The position numbers and the translations under genes are program-made. This document shows, piece after piece, positions 42,896 through 51,172 of a DNA stretch of 64,000 bases. Below the pieces are notes generated by a model that was not told the origin of the DNA, made no database searches, and saw only the letters and a program-made list of their open reading frames with translations. This DNA is from Patulibacter sp. SYSU D01012 (GTDB taxonomy: Bacteria; Actinomycetota; Thermoleophilia; Solirubrobacterales; Solirubrobacteraceae): assembly GCF_017916475.1 (NCBI RefSeq), contig NZ_JAFMTB010000003.1, positions 222,009 to 286,008 on the forward strand, read 5' to 3'. Positions within the stretch are counted from its first letter, which is position 1. Every line of letters starts with the position of its first letter.

Positions 42896-44071
42896 ATGAC
42901 CACCGAGCGCGTCCCCGTCCCCCGCGACCGCGAGAACGACTACGCCCCCGCGGCGATCGAGCGGCGTTTGGCGTTCCTGCGCGAGCGCACCGGCGCCGGG
43001 CTCGAGCACGTCGCGTCCGGGTCGATCGACCCCGCGGTGCTGCCGGGCAACGTCGAGTCGCCGATCGGCGTGGCGCAGGTGCCGATCGGCCTGGCCGGGC
43101 CGCTCCGGGTCAACGGCGAGCACGCGCAGGGCGACTTCTACGTGCCGATGGCGACGACGGAGGGGACGCTCGTCGCCAGCTACTCGCGCGGCATGCGGAT
43201 CCTGCACGAGGCCGGCGGCGTGACGACGACGGTGACCGACGACCGGATGCAGCGCGCGCCGTCCTTCGTCTTCGACGACGCGCGTGGCGCCCGCGAGCTG
43301 GGCGTCTGGATCCGCGAGCACGAGGACGAGATCCGCCAGGTCGCCGAGGCGACGACCCGCAGCGGCAAGCTCATCGAGATCGAGCAGTACCAGGCGGGGC
43401 CGATCCTCTTCTGCCGCTTCGACTACACGACGGGCGACGCCGCAGGCCAGAACCTGACGGGCAAGGCGACCGAGGCGGCGTGCCGGTGGATCCTGGAGCA
43501 GCGGCCCGAGATCCGCGACCACTTCCTCGAGTCGAACTTCGCGACGGACAAGAAGGCGTCGCAGATCAACGTCCTGCGCACCCGCGGCAAGCGCGTCGTG
43601 GCCGAGGCGACGATCCCGCGCGACCTGCTGGAGCGGATCACCCGCGCGCGGACCGAGCGGATGTACCGCGCGCGCCAGATCGCGACGTTCGCCGGCCTGA
43701 TGTCGGGCGCGAACAACAACGGCTCGCACTCCGCCAACGGCATCACGGCGATGTTCATCGCGTGCGGCCAGGACGTCGCGAACGTCGCCGAGTCGTCGAC
43801 CGCGATGGTCTACGCCGAGCTGCGCGAGGACGGCGACTACTACTTCTCGATCACCATCCCCTCGCTGATCGTCGCGACCTACGGCGGCGGGACCGGCCTG
43901 CCGACGCAGCAGGAGTGCCTGGAGCTGCTCGGCTGCGCGGGGGCCGGCAAGGTGCACAAGTTCGCCGAGATCGTGGCGGCCACCGTGCTCTGCGGCGAGA
44001 TCTCGCTCGGCTCGGCGCTCTCGGCGGGCGAGTGGGTGTCGGCGCACGACCAGCTGGGGCGCAACCGGTAG
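42896..44071 (+). CDS. Class I-type HMG-CoA reductase
   Basis: 391 residues. Catalytic residues are visible: Glu89 (MATTEGTLVAS), Lys219 (ATDKKASQINV), Asp293 (CGQDVANVAESS) and His384 (SAHDQLGRNR). ESPIGVAQVPIGLAGPL is the substrate-binding ENVIG-type motif, and GGGTGLPTQ the late motif. These and the DKK form point to the NADPH-dependent class I, as in Streptomyces mevalonate clusters. It reduces HMG-CoA to mevalonate for isoprenoid synthesis. No other mevalonate gene is in the window. The ATG at 42896 has AGGAG 7 nt before it. The gene sits between two repeat-filled non-coding islands and may be regulated through the palindrome upstream. Confidence 0.95.
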   Translation: MTTERVPVPRDRENDYAPAAIERRLAFLRERTGAGLEHVASGSIDPAVLPGNVESPIGVAQVPIGLAGPLRVNGEHAQGDFYVPMATTEGTLVASYSRGMRILHEAGGVTTTVTDDRMQRAPSFVFDDARGARELGVWIREHEDEIRQVAEATTRSGKLIEIEQYQAGPILFCRFDYTTGDAAGQNLTGKATEAACRWILEQRPEIRDHFLESNFATDKKASQINVLRTRGKRVVAEATIPRDLLERITRARTERMYRARQIATFAGLMSGANNNGSHSANGITAMFIACGQDVANVAESSTAMVYAELREDGDYYFSITIPSLIVATYGGGTGLPTQQECLELLGCAGAGKVHKFAEIVAATVLCGEISLGSALSAGEWVSAHDQLGRNR

Positions 44072-44128
44072 GGGGGGGGGTATCCGGCCGTTGGGACGGG
44101 GCCGGCGTGCGGGTGCCGGTTCGGGGCC

Positions 44129-44386
44129 GGACGGTGGGCCTGGCCCGCAACGCGACGCCGGCCGCTGGGCGGGGCGGGTGCGTTCCGGCTGAGGGTCGGA
44201 TAGCGGGCCTGAACCGGAACGCGATGACGACCGCTGCGCCCGGGCGGCGCGCTCCGGCTGGGGGCCGAATAGCGGACCCGGCCCGGAACACGATCCCGGC
44301 CGCCGGGCCAGGGCCGGCGTGTTCCGGCCCAGGGCCGGATAGCGGACCTCACCCGGAACACGATCCCGGCCGGCCCGCCCGCCGTC
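44129..44386. repeat. About four tandem 69-bp units
   Basis: Anchors GGACGGTGGGCCT (44129), GGATAGCGGGCCT (44198), GAATAGCGGACCC (44267) and GGATAGCGGACCT (44337) are spaced 69, 69 and 70 bp. Between them are CCGGAACRCGAT and TCCGGC elements. The last two units are nearly identical (GGAACACGATCCCGGCCG). Confidence 0.8.
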
Positions 44387-44581
44387 CGCGCCCGCGCGCC
44401 GGCCCGCTCGCCGCGCCCGCGCGCCGGCCCGCCCGCCACGCCCGCCCGCCACGCCCGCCCGCCGCCCGCGCCCGCGCGCCGGCCCGCTTGCCGCGCCCGC
44501 GCGCCGGCCCGCCCGCTCCCGCCGGCCCGCCCGCCCGCGCCCGCCGGCCCGCCGGCCGGCCCGGCCCGCCCGCGCCGCCCC
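44387..44581. repeat. Low-complexity C/G tract
   Basis: CGCGCCCGCGCGCCGGCCCGC recurs at least four times (near 44389, 44413, 44468 and 44492), with GCCCGCCCGCCAC units between. Almost no A or T over about 190 bp, up to the stop of the next gene. Confidence 0.8.
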
Positions 44582-45757
44582 CTACGGCCGCGCCACCAGC
44601 ACCCGCTCGTCCACCTCGTCGACCCCCTTCAGCCCGCACATCGCGAGCGACAGGTCGAGGTCGGCGAGCAGGCCGCGGACGATCTGGGTGACGCCCTCCT
44701 CGCCGCCGAGGGCCAGGCCCCAGACGTAGGGGCGGGCGATCAGGACCGCCTGGGCGCCGAGGGCCAGGGCCTTCAGCACGTCGGAGCCCGTGCGGACGCC
44801 CGAGTCGAGCAGGACGGGGGTGCCGTCCGGCACCGCGTCGACGACGCCGGGCAGCGCGTCGAGGGCGCCGATCGAGCCGTCGACCTGGCGGCCGCCGTGG
44901 TTGGAGACGATCACGCCGTCGATGCCCAGGTCGACCGCGCGGCGTGCGTCGTCGGGGTGCAGGACGCCCTTCACGAGCAGCGGCAGGTCGGTCTCGTCGC
45001 GCAGGGCGGCCAGGTCGTCCCAGGTCATCCCCGGGTTGGGGAACGTCATCGCCCAGCGCTGGATGGCGCCCTGCGGGTCCTCCTCGGGCGTCTTCTCCAG
45101 CCGCGAGCGGAAGACCGGGTCGGAGGTGTAGTTCGCGATGCCCTCGCCGACGAGGAACGGCAGGTACGCCGTGGTGATGTCGCGCGGCCGCCACGGCATC
45201 GTCAGCGTGTCGAGGGTGACGACGATCGCCTCGTTGCCCGCCGCCTCGGCGCGCTCGACCAGGCTACGCCGGATCTCGGGGTCGTTCGGCGGGTAGAGCT
45301 GGAACCACCGCGGCGCGTCCGGGGTGGCGGCCGCGACGTCCTCCATCGTGGACGACGCCGCGTTGCTCAGGCAGTGGGTCACGCCGAGCGCGTTGCAGGC
45401 GCGGGCGACCGCCAGCTCGCCGTCGGGATGCACGATCGACAGCACGCCGACGGGGCCCAGGACGATCGGGGCGTTCAGCGTCGTGTTCAGCACCCGGCGG
45501 GACAGGTCGCGCTGGGCGACCTCGCCGAGCAGCCGCGGCACCAGGCGGTGGCGGTCGAACGCCTCGCGGTTGGCGCGCATCGTGCGCTCCTCGCCGGCAC
45601 CGCCGGCCACGTAGCCGTACGCGGTGTCCGACAGCTCCGCCTTCGCGCGCGCCTGCAGGTCGTCGTACGTCGTCGGCAGCGCCGGCCGCTCGCCGCCGAG
45701 CCCCCGCCCGTAGATCTCGAACTGGTACGCGCTGAAGGGGATCTGCGGCGTGCTCAT
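44582..45757 (-). CDS. FMN-dependent alpha-hydroxy-acid dehydrogenase/oxidase
   Basis: 391 residues of the lactate/glycolate oxidase TIM-barrel family. LPTTYDDLQARAKAELSDTA, then GYVAGGAGEERTMRANREAF is the N-terminal FMN region. LLVKGVLHPDDARRA carries the FMN-binding lysine and IVSNHGGRQVDGSIGALDAL holds the catalytic His and Arg. VLLDSGVRTGSDVLKALALG closes the flavin site. Oxidation of lactate, mandelate or another 2-hydroxy acid is expected, but specificity cannot be read from the sequence. The ATG at 45757 follows TAGGGT by 6 nt. The 3' end borders the GC tract. Confidence 0.92.
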   Translation of the reverse strand: MSTPQIPFSAYQFEIYGRGLGGERPALPTTYDDLQARAKAELSDTAYGYVAGGAGEERTMRANREAFDRHRLVPRLLGEVAQRDLSRRVLNTTLNAPIVLGPVGVLSIVHPDGELAVARACNALGVTHCLSNAASSTMEDVAAATPDAPRWFQLYPPNDPEIRRSLVERAEAAGNEAIVVTLDTLTMPWRPRDITTAYLPFLVGEGIANYTSDPVFRSRLEKTPEEDPQGAIQRWAMTFPNPGMTWDDLAALRDETDLPLLVKGVLHPDDARRAVDLGIDGVIVSNHGGRQVDGSIGALDALPGVVDAVPDGTPVLLDSGVRTGSDVLKALALGAQAVLIARPYVWGLALGGEEGVTQIVRGLLADLDLSLAMCGLKGVDEVDERVLVARP

Positions 45758-45965
45758 GCGGCCACCCTAGCCCGCGCCGCCGGCGCCCGGGGACGGCCGG
45801 GACGGCGTCCGCGCCCGCCGAGCGGCGGCGCGCCACCGACGGCCGTGGCGGGCGGCCGACGTCCGTGCGGGCCGAGACCGCGGGTCGCCCGCGGCTCCAC
45901 GCCCGCCCCCCGGGGAGCCGCGGCGCCCTGGGGTGGGCCGCGTCGTGACCCCTACGCCGGCGCGC

Positions 45966-46442
45966 CTAGCCCGCGTAGTACCGCCGCACCAGCCCGTGCA
46001 CCTGCTCCGCCAGCTCCGGGTCGGGCCCGTCGACCGGCAGCCCGGGCGCGACCTCGGCGACCGGGAGCGACAGCACCGGCGCGGGCGGCACGTCCAGCTC
46101 CTGCAGCCAGCCGGCGTACTGGCCCGACGAGCTGGCGAAGACGATCCGCCCCAGCCCGACGCGGGCGTGGGCGGCGGCGCACATGACGCAGTGCTCGCCG
46201 GAGGTGTAGACGGTGGCGGCAGCGCGCTCGGCGGGCTCCAGGTTGCGGCCGGCCCACTGGGCGATGGTCAGCTCGGGGTGCCACGTCGGGTCGCGGGTGA
46301 CGACGCGGTTGCGGTCCTCGAACAGCACCTCGCCGTCCCCGCTCACCAGGACGGACCCGAACGGGGCGTCGCCGTCCTCGAGCGCCTCGGCGGCGCGCTC
46401 GATCGCGCGCCGCAGGAAGGACCGGTCCGTCTCGCTGATCAC
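45966..46442 (-). CDS. Nucleoside/guanine deaminase-like zinc protein
   Basis: 158 residues from GTG 46442. Zinc ligands are present: the histidine of the HPE motif (TWHPELTIAQ, replacing the usual HAE) and the cysteines of GEHCVMCAAAH (usually PCxxC). The order FLRRAIERAAEALEDGDAPFG fits the cytidine/deoxycytidylate deaminase superfamily, close to guanine deaminases and tRNA adenosine deaminases. The HPE change suggests a substrate other than a tRNA. The GTG at 46442 is 7 nt after TAGCGT (46455-46450), whereas the longer start at 46451 overlaps that hexamer. It lies 24 bp downstream of ppc on the same strand and may be affected by readthrough. Confidence 0.82.
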   Translation of the reverse strand: MISETDRSFLRRAIERAAEALEDGDAPFGSVLVSGDGEVLFEDRNRVVTRDPTWHPELTIAQWAGRNLEPAERAAATVYTSGEHCVMCAAAHARVGLGRIVFASSSGQYAGWLQELDVPPAPVLSLPVAEVAPGLPVDGPDPELAEQVHGLVRRYYAG

Positions 46443-46466
46443 GGCCCCCACGCTAGCCGCGCCGGC

Positions 46467-49130
46467 TCAGCCGGTGTTGCGCATCCCTGCCGCGATGCCG
46501 CCGATCGTCGACAGCAGCGCGGAGTGCGCCGCGTCGTCGCCGTCGCCGCGCCGGTCGCGCTTCAGCAGCGCCACCTGGATGTGCGACAGCGGGTCGATCC
46601 ACGGGTTGCGGTGGGCCAGGCGCTCCTGCAGCGCCGGGGACTGGTCGAGCAGGGCATCGGTGCCGCGGATCTCCAGCACCACGCGGCGCACGCGGTCGTG
46701 CTCCTCGCGGATCGGCGTCCACAGCTCGTGCACGTCCTCGTCGACGAGCTCCAGGTACCGCTCGGCCACGCCCATGTCGGACTTGAAGAGCGACATCTCG
46801 AGCATGGAGACGATCGTGCGGAAGAACGGCCAGCGCTCGACCATCTCGCGCTGCAGCGCCCGGTCGCCCGGCTCGAGCGCCAGCCCGGTGCCGTACCAGG
46901 CCGGCAGCAGCATCCGGTTCTGCATCCACGCGAACACCCACGGGATCGCGCGCAGGCCCTCGACGCCCGGGGTGCCGCCGCGCTTGGCGGGGCGCGAGCC
47001 GATGTTCATCTCGGACAGCTCGGCCAGCGGCGCCGCCTGGTGCAGCAGGCGGGGGAAGCGCTCGTCCTCGAAGACGAGGGCGCGGTAGGCGTCGCGCGAC
47101 ACGCGGGTCAGCTCGTCGAGCGCCCGGCGGTACGCGGCCGGCGGGGCGTCCGTCGGCGCCAGCGTCGCCAGGATCACGGCGGAGACCGTCTGCTCGAGCG
47201 AGCGGACGGCCAGCTCGCGGTGCGGGTAGCGCTGCGAGAGCACCTCGCCCTGCTCGGTGATGCGGAGGCGGCCGCGGACCGACCCGGGCGGCTGCGAGAG
47301 GATCGCGCGGTGGTGCGGGCCGCCGCCGCGCGACGTGGAGCCGCCGCGACCGTGGAAGAAGCGCACCGCCACGTCGTGCCGGTCGGCCTGGGCGACGAGC
47401 CGCTCCTGCGCCCCGTACAGCCCCCACTGGCTGGCGATGAACCCGCCGTCCTTCGCCGAGTCCGAGTAGCCGAGCATGATCTCCTGCGCCCCGCCGCAGC
47501 GGGCGACGTGGGCCGCGTACGGGCCGATGCCGTACAGCTCCTCCATCGTCCCCTCGGCGGCCTCGAGGTCGTCGACCGTCTCGAACAGCGGGACGATCGG
47601 GACCGGCGGCGCCTCGGCCAGGTCGGCGGTGTGGCGCAGCAGGAAGAGCGTGCAGAGCACGTCGGAGGGCTGGCGCGCCATCGCGATGATCAGGCGGCCG
47701 ATGGCCCGCGGGCCGTGGTCGGCGACGGCCTGGCCGACGGCGGCGATGCCCGCGATCGTGGCCGCGGCGTCCTCGTCCTGCACCTCGGGCGCGTACCGCG
47801 GCGGGCCGTCGAGCGCGGCGGTCAGCAGCCGCACGCGCCCCTCCTCGTCCGCGTCGGCGTAGCCCGGCAGCAGGTGCCCCGTCGCGTGCTGCAGCGGCCC
47901 CGCGGACTGGCGCACGTCGAGCGCGGCGAGGAAGAAGCCGAACGTGCGGGCCTGCGCCAGCAGCCGGGCGATGCGGCCGTCGGCGACGCGGGCCGAGCTG
48001 CACGAGTCGCGCAGCAGCTGCAGGTCGGCGATCAGCTCCTCGACGTCGCGGTAGCCGCCCTCGCCGCCGGCCGACGCGCGCTCCAGCCGCGCCGCGACGA
48101 ACGTCAGCTTGCGGCGGAACGGCTCGTTCGGGCTGGCGCCGTTGAACGTCACGCGCGGCAGCTGGCGGGCGTCGCGGTCGATCGACTCGCGCAGCTCCTG
48201 CGTCACGAAGACGCGCTGCTCGGCCTGGGAGAAGAACGTGGCGAGCTCGTCGACGCGCTCGCGCAGCAGGCGCAGCGCCGTCGTGCGGTGCCGGCGCAGG
48301 GTCGCCGCGACGGTGTCGGGGCCGACGTTGGGGTTGCCGTCCATGTCGCCGCCGGCCCACGAGCCGAACGTGATCGGGGCGCGCAGCGCGGGGTCGGACG
48401 CCGCGCCGCCCGACCCGCCGGGCGGCCACGCGGTGTCGAACGTGCGGGACAGCTCCTCGAGCAGGTCGGGGATCGCGTCGTAGAGCACCGACTCGACGTG
48501 CAGCAGCGTGCGGCGCACCTCGTCGTCGGGGCGCGGACGCCGGGAGCGGACGTCGTCCGTCTGCCACCAGACCGTCAGGACCTCGCGCAGGTCGTCCTCC
48601 AGCTTGCGGCGCTGCGTCGGCCCCACGCGCGGGTCGTCCAGCCGCTCCATGAGCGCCCAGACCGTCTGCTGGTGGTCGAAGATCGAGCGGCGCGTCGCCT
48701 CGGTCGGGTGCGCCGTCATCACCAGGCCGACGTCCAGGTCGGCGAGCGCCTGGGCGCGCTGGTCGTGCGACAGGCCTGCCGTCGCGGCGGCCGCGGCGGC
48801 CAGCGACTCGCGCTGCGGCCGGGACGAGTCGGCGTCGTAGGCGCGGCGCCGGCGCAGGCGCTCGAGCTCCTCGGCGATGTTCGACAGCTGCAGCTGGATC
48901 GTGCAGGCGCGGACGATCGGCGCCAGGTCGGAGGACGAGAGCGCGCGGACGGACGCGACGAGCTCCTCCTGCGCGTCGGCGGACGCGTGCGCCCGCAGCT
49001 CGGCCGCGCGGTCGCGCAGCCAGAAGACCCGGTCGCGGAACGCGTGGCCCTCCTGCTCGACCAGGACGTCGCCCAGCAGGCGCTCCAGGAGCTCCGTGTC
49101 GCGTTCCAGGCTGGTCAGGGTGTCCGGCAT
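46467..49130 (-). CDS. ppc: Phosphoenolpyruvate carboxylase
   Basis: 887 residues, full length. Signature residues: TAHPTEATRRS with catalytic His141, GSWAGGDMDGNPNV, LGYSDSAKDGG, FFHGRGGSTSRGGGP (bicarbonate/PEP loop) and the conserved C-terminus GGIAAGMRNTG. The enzyme carboxylates PEP to oxaloacetate, refilling the TCA cycle. The C-terminal allosteric aspartate site region is intact as far as can be judged. ATG 49130 has AGAGG upstream. The nearest same-strand neighbour downstream is the deaminase gene, after a 24-bp gap. Confidence 0.97.
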   Translation of the reverse strand: MPDTLTSLERDTELLERLLGDVLVEQEGHAFRDRVFWLRDRAAELRAHASADAQEELVASVRALSSSDLAPIVRACTIQLQLSNIAEELERLRRRRAYDADSSRPQRESLAAAAAATAGLSHDQRAQALADLDVGLVMTAHPTEATRRSIFDHQQTVWALMERLDDPRVGPTQRRKLEDDLREVLTVWWQTDDVRSRRPRPDDEVRRTLLHVESVLYDAIPDLLEELSRTFDTAWPPGGSGGAASDPALRAPITFGSWAGGDMDGNPNVGPDTVAATLRRHRTTALRLLRERVDELATFFSQAEQRVFVTQELRESIDRDARQLPRVTFNGASPNEPFRRKLTFVAARLERASAGGEGGYRDVEELIADLQLLRDSCSSARVADGRIARLLAQARTFGFFLAALDVRQSAGPLQHATGHLLPGYADADEEGRVRLLTAALDGPPRYAPEVQDEDAAATIAGIAAVGQAVADHGPRAIGRLIIAMARQPSDVLCTLFLLRHTADLAEAPPVPIVPLFETVDDLEAAEGTMEELYGIGPYAAHVARCGGAQEIMLGYSDSAKDGGFIASQWGLYGAQERLVAQADRHDVAVRFFHGRGGSTSRGGGPHHRAILSQPPGSVRGRLRITEQGEVLSQRYPHRELAVRSLEQTVSAVILATLAPTDAPPAAYRRALDELTRVSRDAYRALVFEDERFPRLLHQAAPLAELSEMNIGSRPAKRGGTPGVEGLRAIPWVFAWMQNRMLLPAWYGTGLALEPGDRALQREMVERWPFFRTIVSMLEMSLFKSDMGVAERYLELVDEDVHELWTPIREEHDRVRRVVLEIRGTDALLDQSPALQERLAHRNPWIDPLSHIQVALLKRDRRGDGDDAAHSALLSTIGGIAAGMRNTG

Positions 49131-49456
49131 CGGCCTCTTCGATCGTGGGGGATGCGGCGGCCCGCGGCCTGGGCCCGATGGCCAGGATCCGCGGCTCGCC
49201 GGCGCGCGCGTGCAGGACCCAAGGATGAACGACGGTGGTCGGACGTGGTGGGGCGCACGGGAACGATCACGCCGGCCGGGGGGAGGGAGCGCCGGGCGTG
49301 CGGCGCACGCGCGGCCGCGCGGGGGCGGCGGGCCCCGGCGCGGGACCGGGGCCGAGGAGCGGGCGCGGGTCGCCGGGCCTCCGGCGCGGCGAGGCAGGCC
49401 GGCTCCGCACCGACGCTCACATGGCGGCGGGGCGGCCTGGGTACAGTCGCGACACC
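49131..49456. other. 326 bp between divergent ppc and nitroreductase genes
   Basis: No gene is seen. The left part should hold the ppc promoter. Minus-strand TTGGGT near 49214 is the only -35-like word there. The right part is a GC-rich leader ending in TACAGT (49442-49447), the -10-like element for the nitroreductase gene. No notable repeats. Confidence 0.5.
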
Positions 49457-49879
49457 ATGCTCTTCGGTGCCGAACACGTGAAGCGCTACCGCGAGACGGG
49501 TGGTGCGGAGGGCCACGACTGGCAGGGGACGACCGTCCTCATCCTCACCACGACGGGGCGCCGGTCGGGCGAGCTGCGCTCCACGCCGCTGATCTACCGC
49601 GAGGTGGGCGCCACGGGCGGGTACGCCGTCGTGGCGTCGAACGGCGGCGGGGACGAGCCCAACTGGTACCTCAACCTGGTCGAGAACCCCGAGGTCGAGG
49701 TGCAGGTGAAGGACGACGTCTTCCCCGCCCACGCCCGCGTGGCGACCGCGGACGAGAAGCCGGACCTGTGGAAGGAGCTCGTCGCCACCTGGCCGCAGTA
49801 CGACGAGTACCAGGCGAAGGCGACGCGCGAGATCCCCGTCGTGGTGCTCGACCGGAACTTCGCCGACTCGACGGACTGA
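49457..49879 (+). CDS. F420-dependent nitroreductase/quinone reductase (Ddn family)
   Basis: 140 residues, standard length. The family signature TTVLILTTTGRRSGELRSTP is followed by LIYREVGATGGYAVVASNGG and PNWYLNLVENPEVEVQVKDD, all diagnostic of the deazaflavin (F420)-dependent split-barrel proteins related to mycobacterial Ddn. These reduce quinones and can activate nitroimidazoles. ATG 49457 lies 9 nt after TACAGT. It is alone on its strand. The window's LLM oxidoreductase at 41134 is a second probable F420 user. Confidence 0.92.
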   Translation: MLFGAEHVKRYRETGGAEGHDWQGTTVLILTTTGRRSGELRSTPLIYREVGATGGYAVVASNGGGDEPNWYLNLVENPEVEVQVKDDVFPAHARVATADEKPDLWKELVATWPQYDEYQAKATREIPVVVLDRNFADSTD

Positions 49880-49885
49880 CGCGAG

Positions 49886-49910
49886 GGGGCGGGCGGCGAG
49901 CGCCCGCCCC
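49886..49910. terminator. Bidirectional terminator
   Basis: GGGGCGGGCG (49886-49895) and CGCCCGCCCC (49901-49910), 5-nt loop, between convergent genes that end at 49879 and 49921. Confidence 0.7.
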
Positions 49911-49920
49911 GTCGGCCGGC

Positions 49921-50448
49921 CTACTCGGCGACGGCGACCGCGGCGGCGTCGAGCCAGCGCTGCAGCGCGTGGACGCCGGCGACGGTCAGGTCGCCGTCCT
50001 CGTCGACCCAGTCGCGCACGTGCAGCTCCAGGCCGAGCGCCTGCGCGTCCTGCGGGTGCGCGCCCTTGCCGGTCTGGGTCGCGAGCGTGACGGTGCCGGG
50101 CTCGACGGTCCAGCGGCCCGAGTCGATCGCGGCGAGCGCCCGGCCCTGGGCCGACGTCGGCAGGTCGAGGGGGCTCGGGTCGGCCGCCGCCGCGGGCGTC
50201 GCGGCCGGCGCGTCCGCCGTGGGCGCGTGCGGCGTGCCCTGCGGAGCGAACTGGTCGCGCAGCCAGCGGCCGGCGTCGTCGGCGACGCTGCGGGTGCGCT
50301 CCGGGTCGATGCCCGTGGCGCGGGCGATCCGCTCGAGGTCGCCGAGGTCGCCGCGCGACAGCCGCTCGCCGGCGCGCGTCATCTCGGTGGCGATGGTCCG
50401 CAGGGCCTGCTCCCAGTTGGCGCCGCGGCCGGGGTCGTTGGAGCTCAT
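49921..50448 (-). CDS. Hypothetical protein, unknown
   Basis: 175 residues. The N-terminal third is helical and charged (WEQALRTIATEMTRAGERLS; LGDLERIARATGIDPERTRS). An Ala/Pro linker (about 75-95) follows, and the rest is a small beta-rich domain (SGRWTVEPGTVTLATQTGKG) ending in a helix. I recognise no family. The ATG at 50448 lies 6 nt after CACCAT, close to the leaderless pattern. Third-position GC is high, so it is coded. It is divergent from the tetR-MFS operon with 166 bp between, but the operator there sits closer to tetR. Confidence 0.6.
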   Translation of the reverse strand: MSSNDPGRGANWEQALRTIATEMTRAGERLSRGDLGDLERIARATGIDPERTRSVADDAGRWLRDQFAPQGTPHAPTADAPAATPAAAADPSPLDLPTSAQGRALAAIDSGRWTVEPGTVTLATQTGKGAHPQDAQALGLELHVRDWVDEDGDLTVAGVHALQRWLDAAAVAVAE

Positions 50449-50578
50449 GGGTCCATGGTGGCACCCCGGGGTGAGCGCAGGCTGAAGGTCTCGTCGCAGA
50501 CGGGTGTCAGGGGCGGCCCGCGCCTCTCGCGCCGCGGGCCGGAGGCCCAGGCGGCCCAGGTGCGGCCGTGACCCGTAT

Positions 50579-50608
50579 GGAACAGCGATGTTCCGTCCGG
50601 GGTACCAT
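50579..50608 (+). promoter_or_regulatory. Operator and -10 of the tetR-MFS operon
   Basis: GGAACA-GCGA-TGTTCC (50579-50594) is a perfect 6-bp-arm inverted repeat at the -35 position of TACCAT (50603-50608), which ends 6 nt before the tetR ATG. Repression by TetR binding at this site is the natural reading. Confidence 0.75.
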
Positions 50609-50614
50609 CCGTCC

Positions 50615-51172
50615 ATGACGCCGCCGGATCTCGTGCTCGAGGCGATCGCGGCGGAGCTCTCCCGCCGCCCGGCCGCGTCCATGCAGGAGCTGGCCGCCGC
50701 CGCCGGCATCGGCCGCACGACGCTGCACCGCCGCTTCGCCACGCGCTTCGACCTGGTCCGTGCAGTGGCCGCGCACGCGCTGGGCGAGGCGGACCGCATC
50801 TTCGACGCCGTCGGTCTGGACGACGCGCCCCCGGCCGCGGCGCTCGACCGGCTGGCGGACGAGGTCATGGGCCTGGCGCTCGCCTACGCGCTGCTGTTCG
50901 CGGACGCGACGCTCGAGGCGGACGCGGGCCTGGCCGCCGAGGTCGAGCGGCAGGACGCGCGGCTGGAGCGCTTCGTCGCGCGGGCCCAGCGCGACGGCGT
51001 GCTGCGCGCCGACCTGCCCGCCCGCTGGATCGTCTTCTCGCTCGGCGCCCAGGCCTCGGCGCTGTGGTGGGCCGTCCGCGACGAGCACCTGGGGCGCCGC
51101 CAGGCCCCGGCGCTGTTCCGCACGACCGTCCTGGACGGCCTGGCGGCCCGCGCGGCCGGGGGCGGGTCGTGA
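50615..51172 (+). CDS. TetR-family regulator in operon with MFS gene
   Basis: 185 residues. The helix-turn-helix is SMQELAAAAGIGRTTLHRRF followed by ATRFDLVRAVAAHALGEADR. The C-terminal ligand domain is all helical and ends with an Ala/Gly tail. ATG 50615 is 6 nt after TACCAT; the transcript would be leaderless. The stop overlaps the MFS start (GTGA), so repressor and pump are made in a coupled way. An operator palindrome lies upstream. The ligand is presumably a pump substrate. Confidence 0.9.
   Translation: MTPPDLVLEAIAAELSRRPAASMQELAAAAGIGRTTLHRRFATRFDLVRAVAAHALGEADRIFDAVGLDDAPPAAALDRLADEVMGLALAYALLFADATLEADAGLAAEVERQDARLERFVARAQRDGVLRADLPARWIVFSLGAQASALWWAVRDEHLGRRQAPALFRTTVLDGLAARAAGGGS

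Larger units (their letters stand above)
44072..44581. other. 510-bp non-coding island with 69-bp tandem units and very GC-rich tail
   Basis: Directly after HMG-CoA reductase lies a run of nine G (44073-44081), then a 69-bp array and then a C/G-only tract. No gene is credible. It holds the 3' ends of two convergent genes. Confidence 0.7.

Noticed and set aside
42149-42903. Open frames on both strands over the repeat island before HMG-CoA reductase
   Set aside because: The 21-bp period keeps frames open by itself, the 43-bp array shifts frame, and translations show only repeat composition.
43851-44691. Long frames across the 69-bp array and C/G tract
   Set aside because: They arise from lack of A and T, so stop codons are absent, and no protein family is visible.
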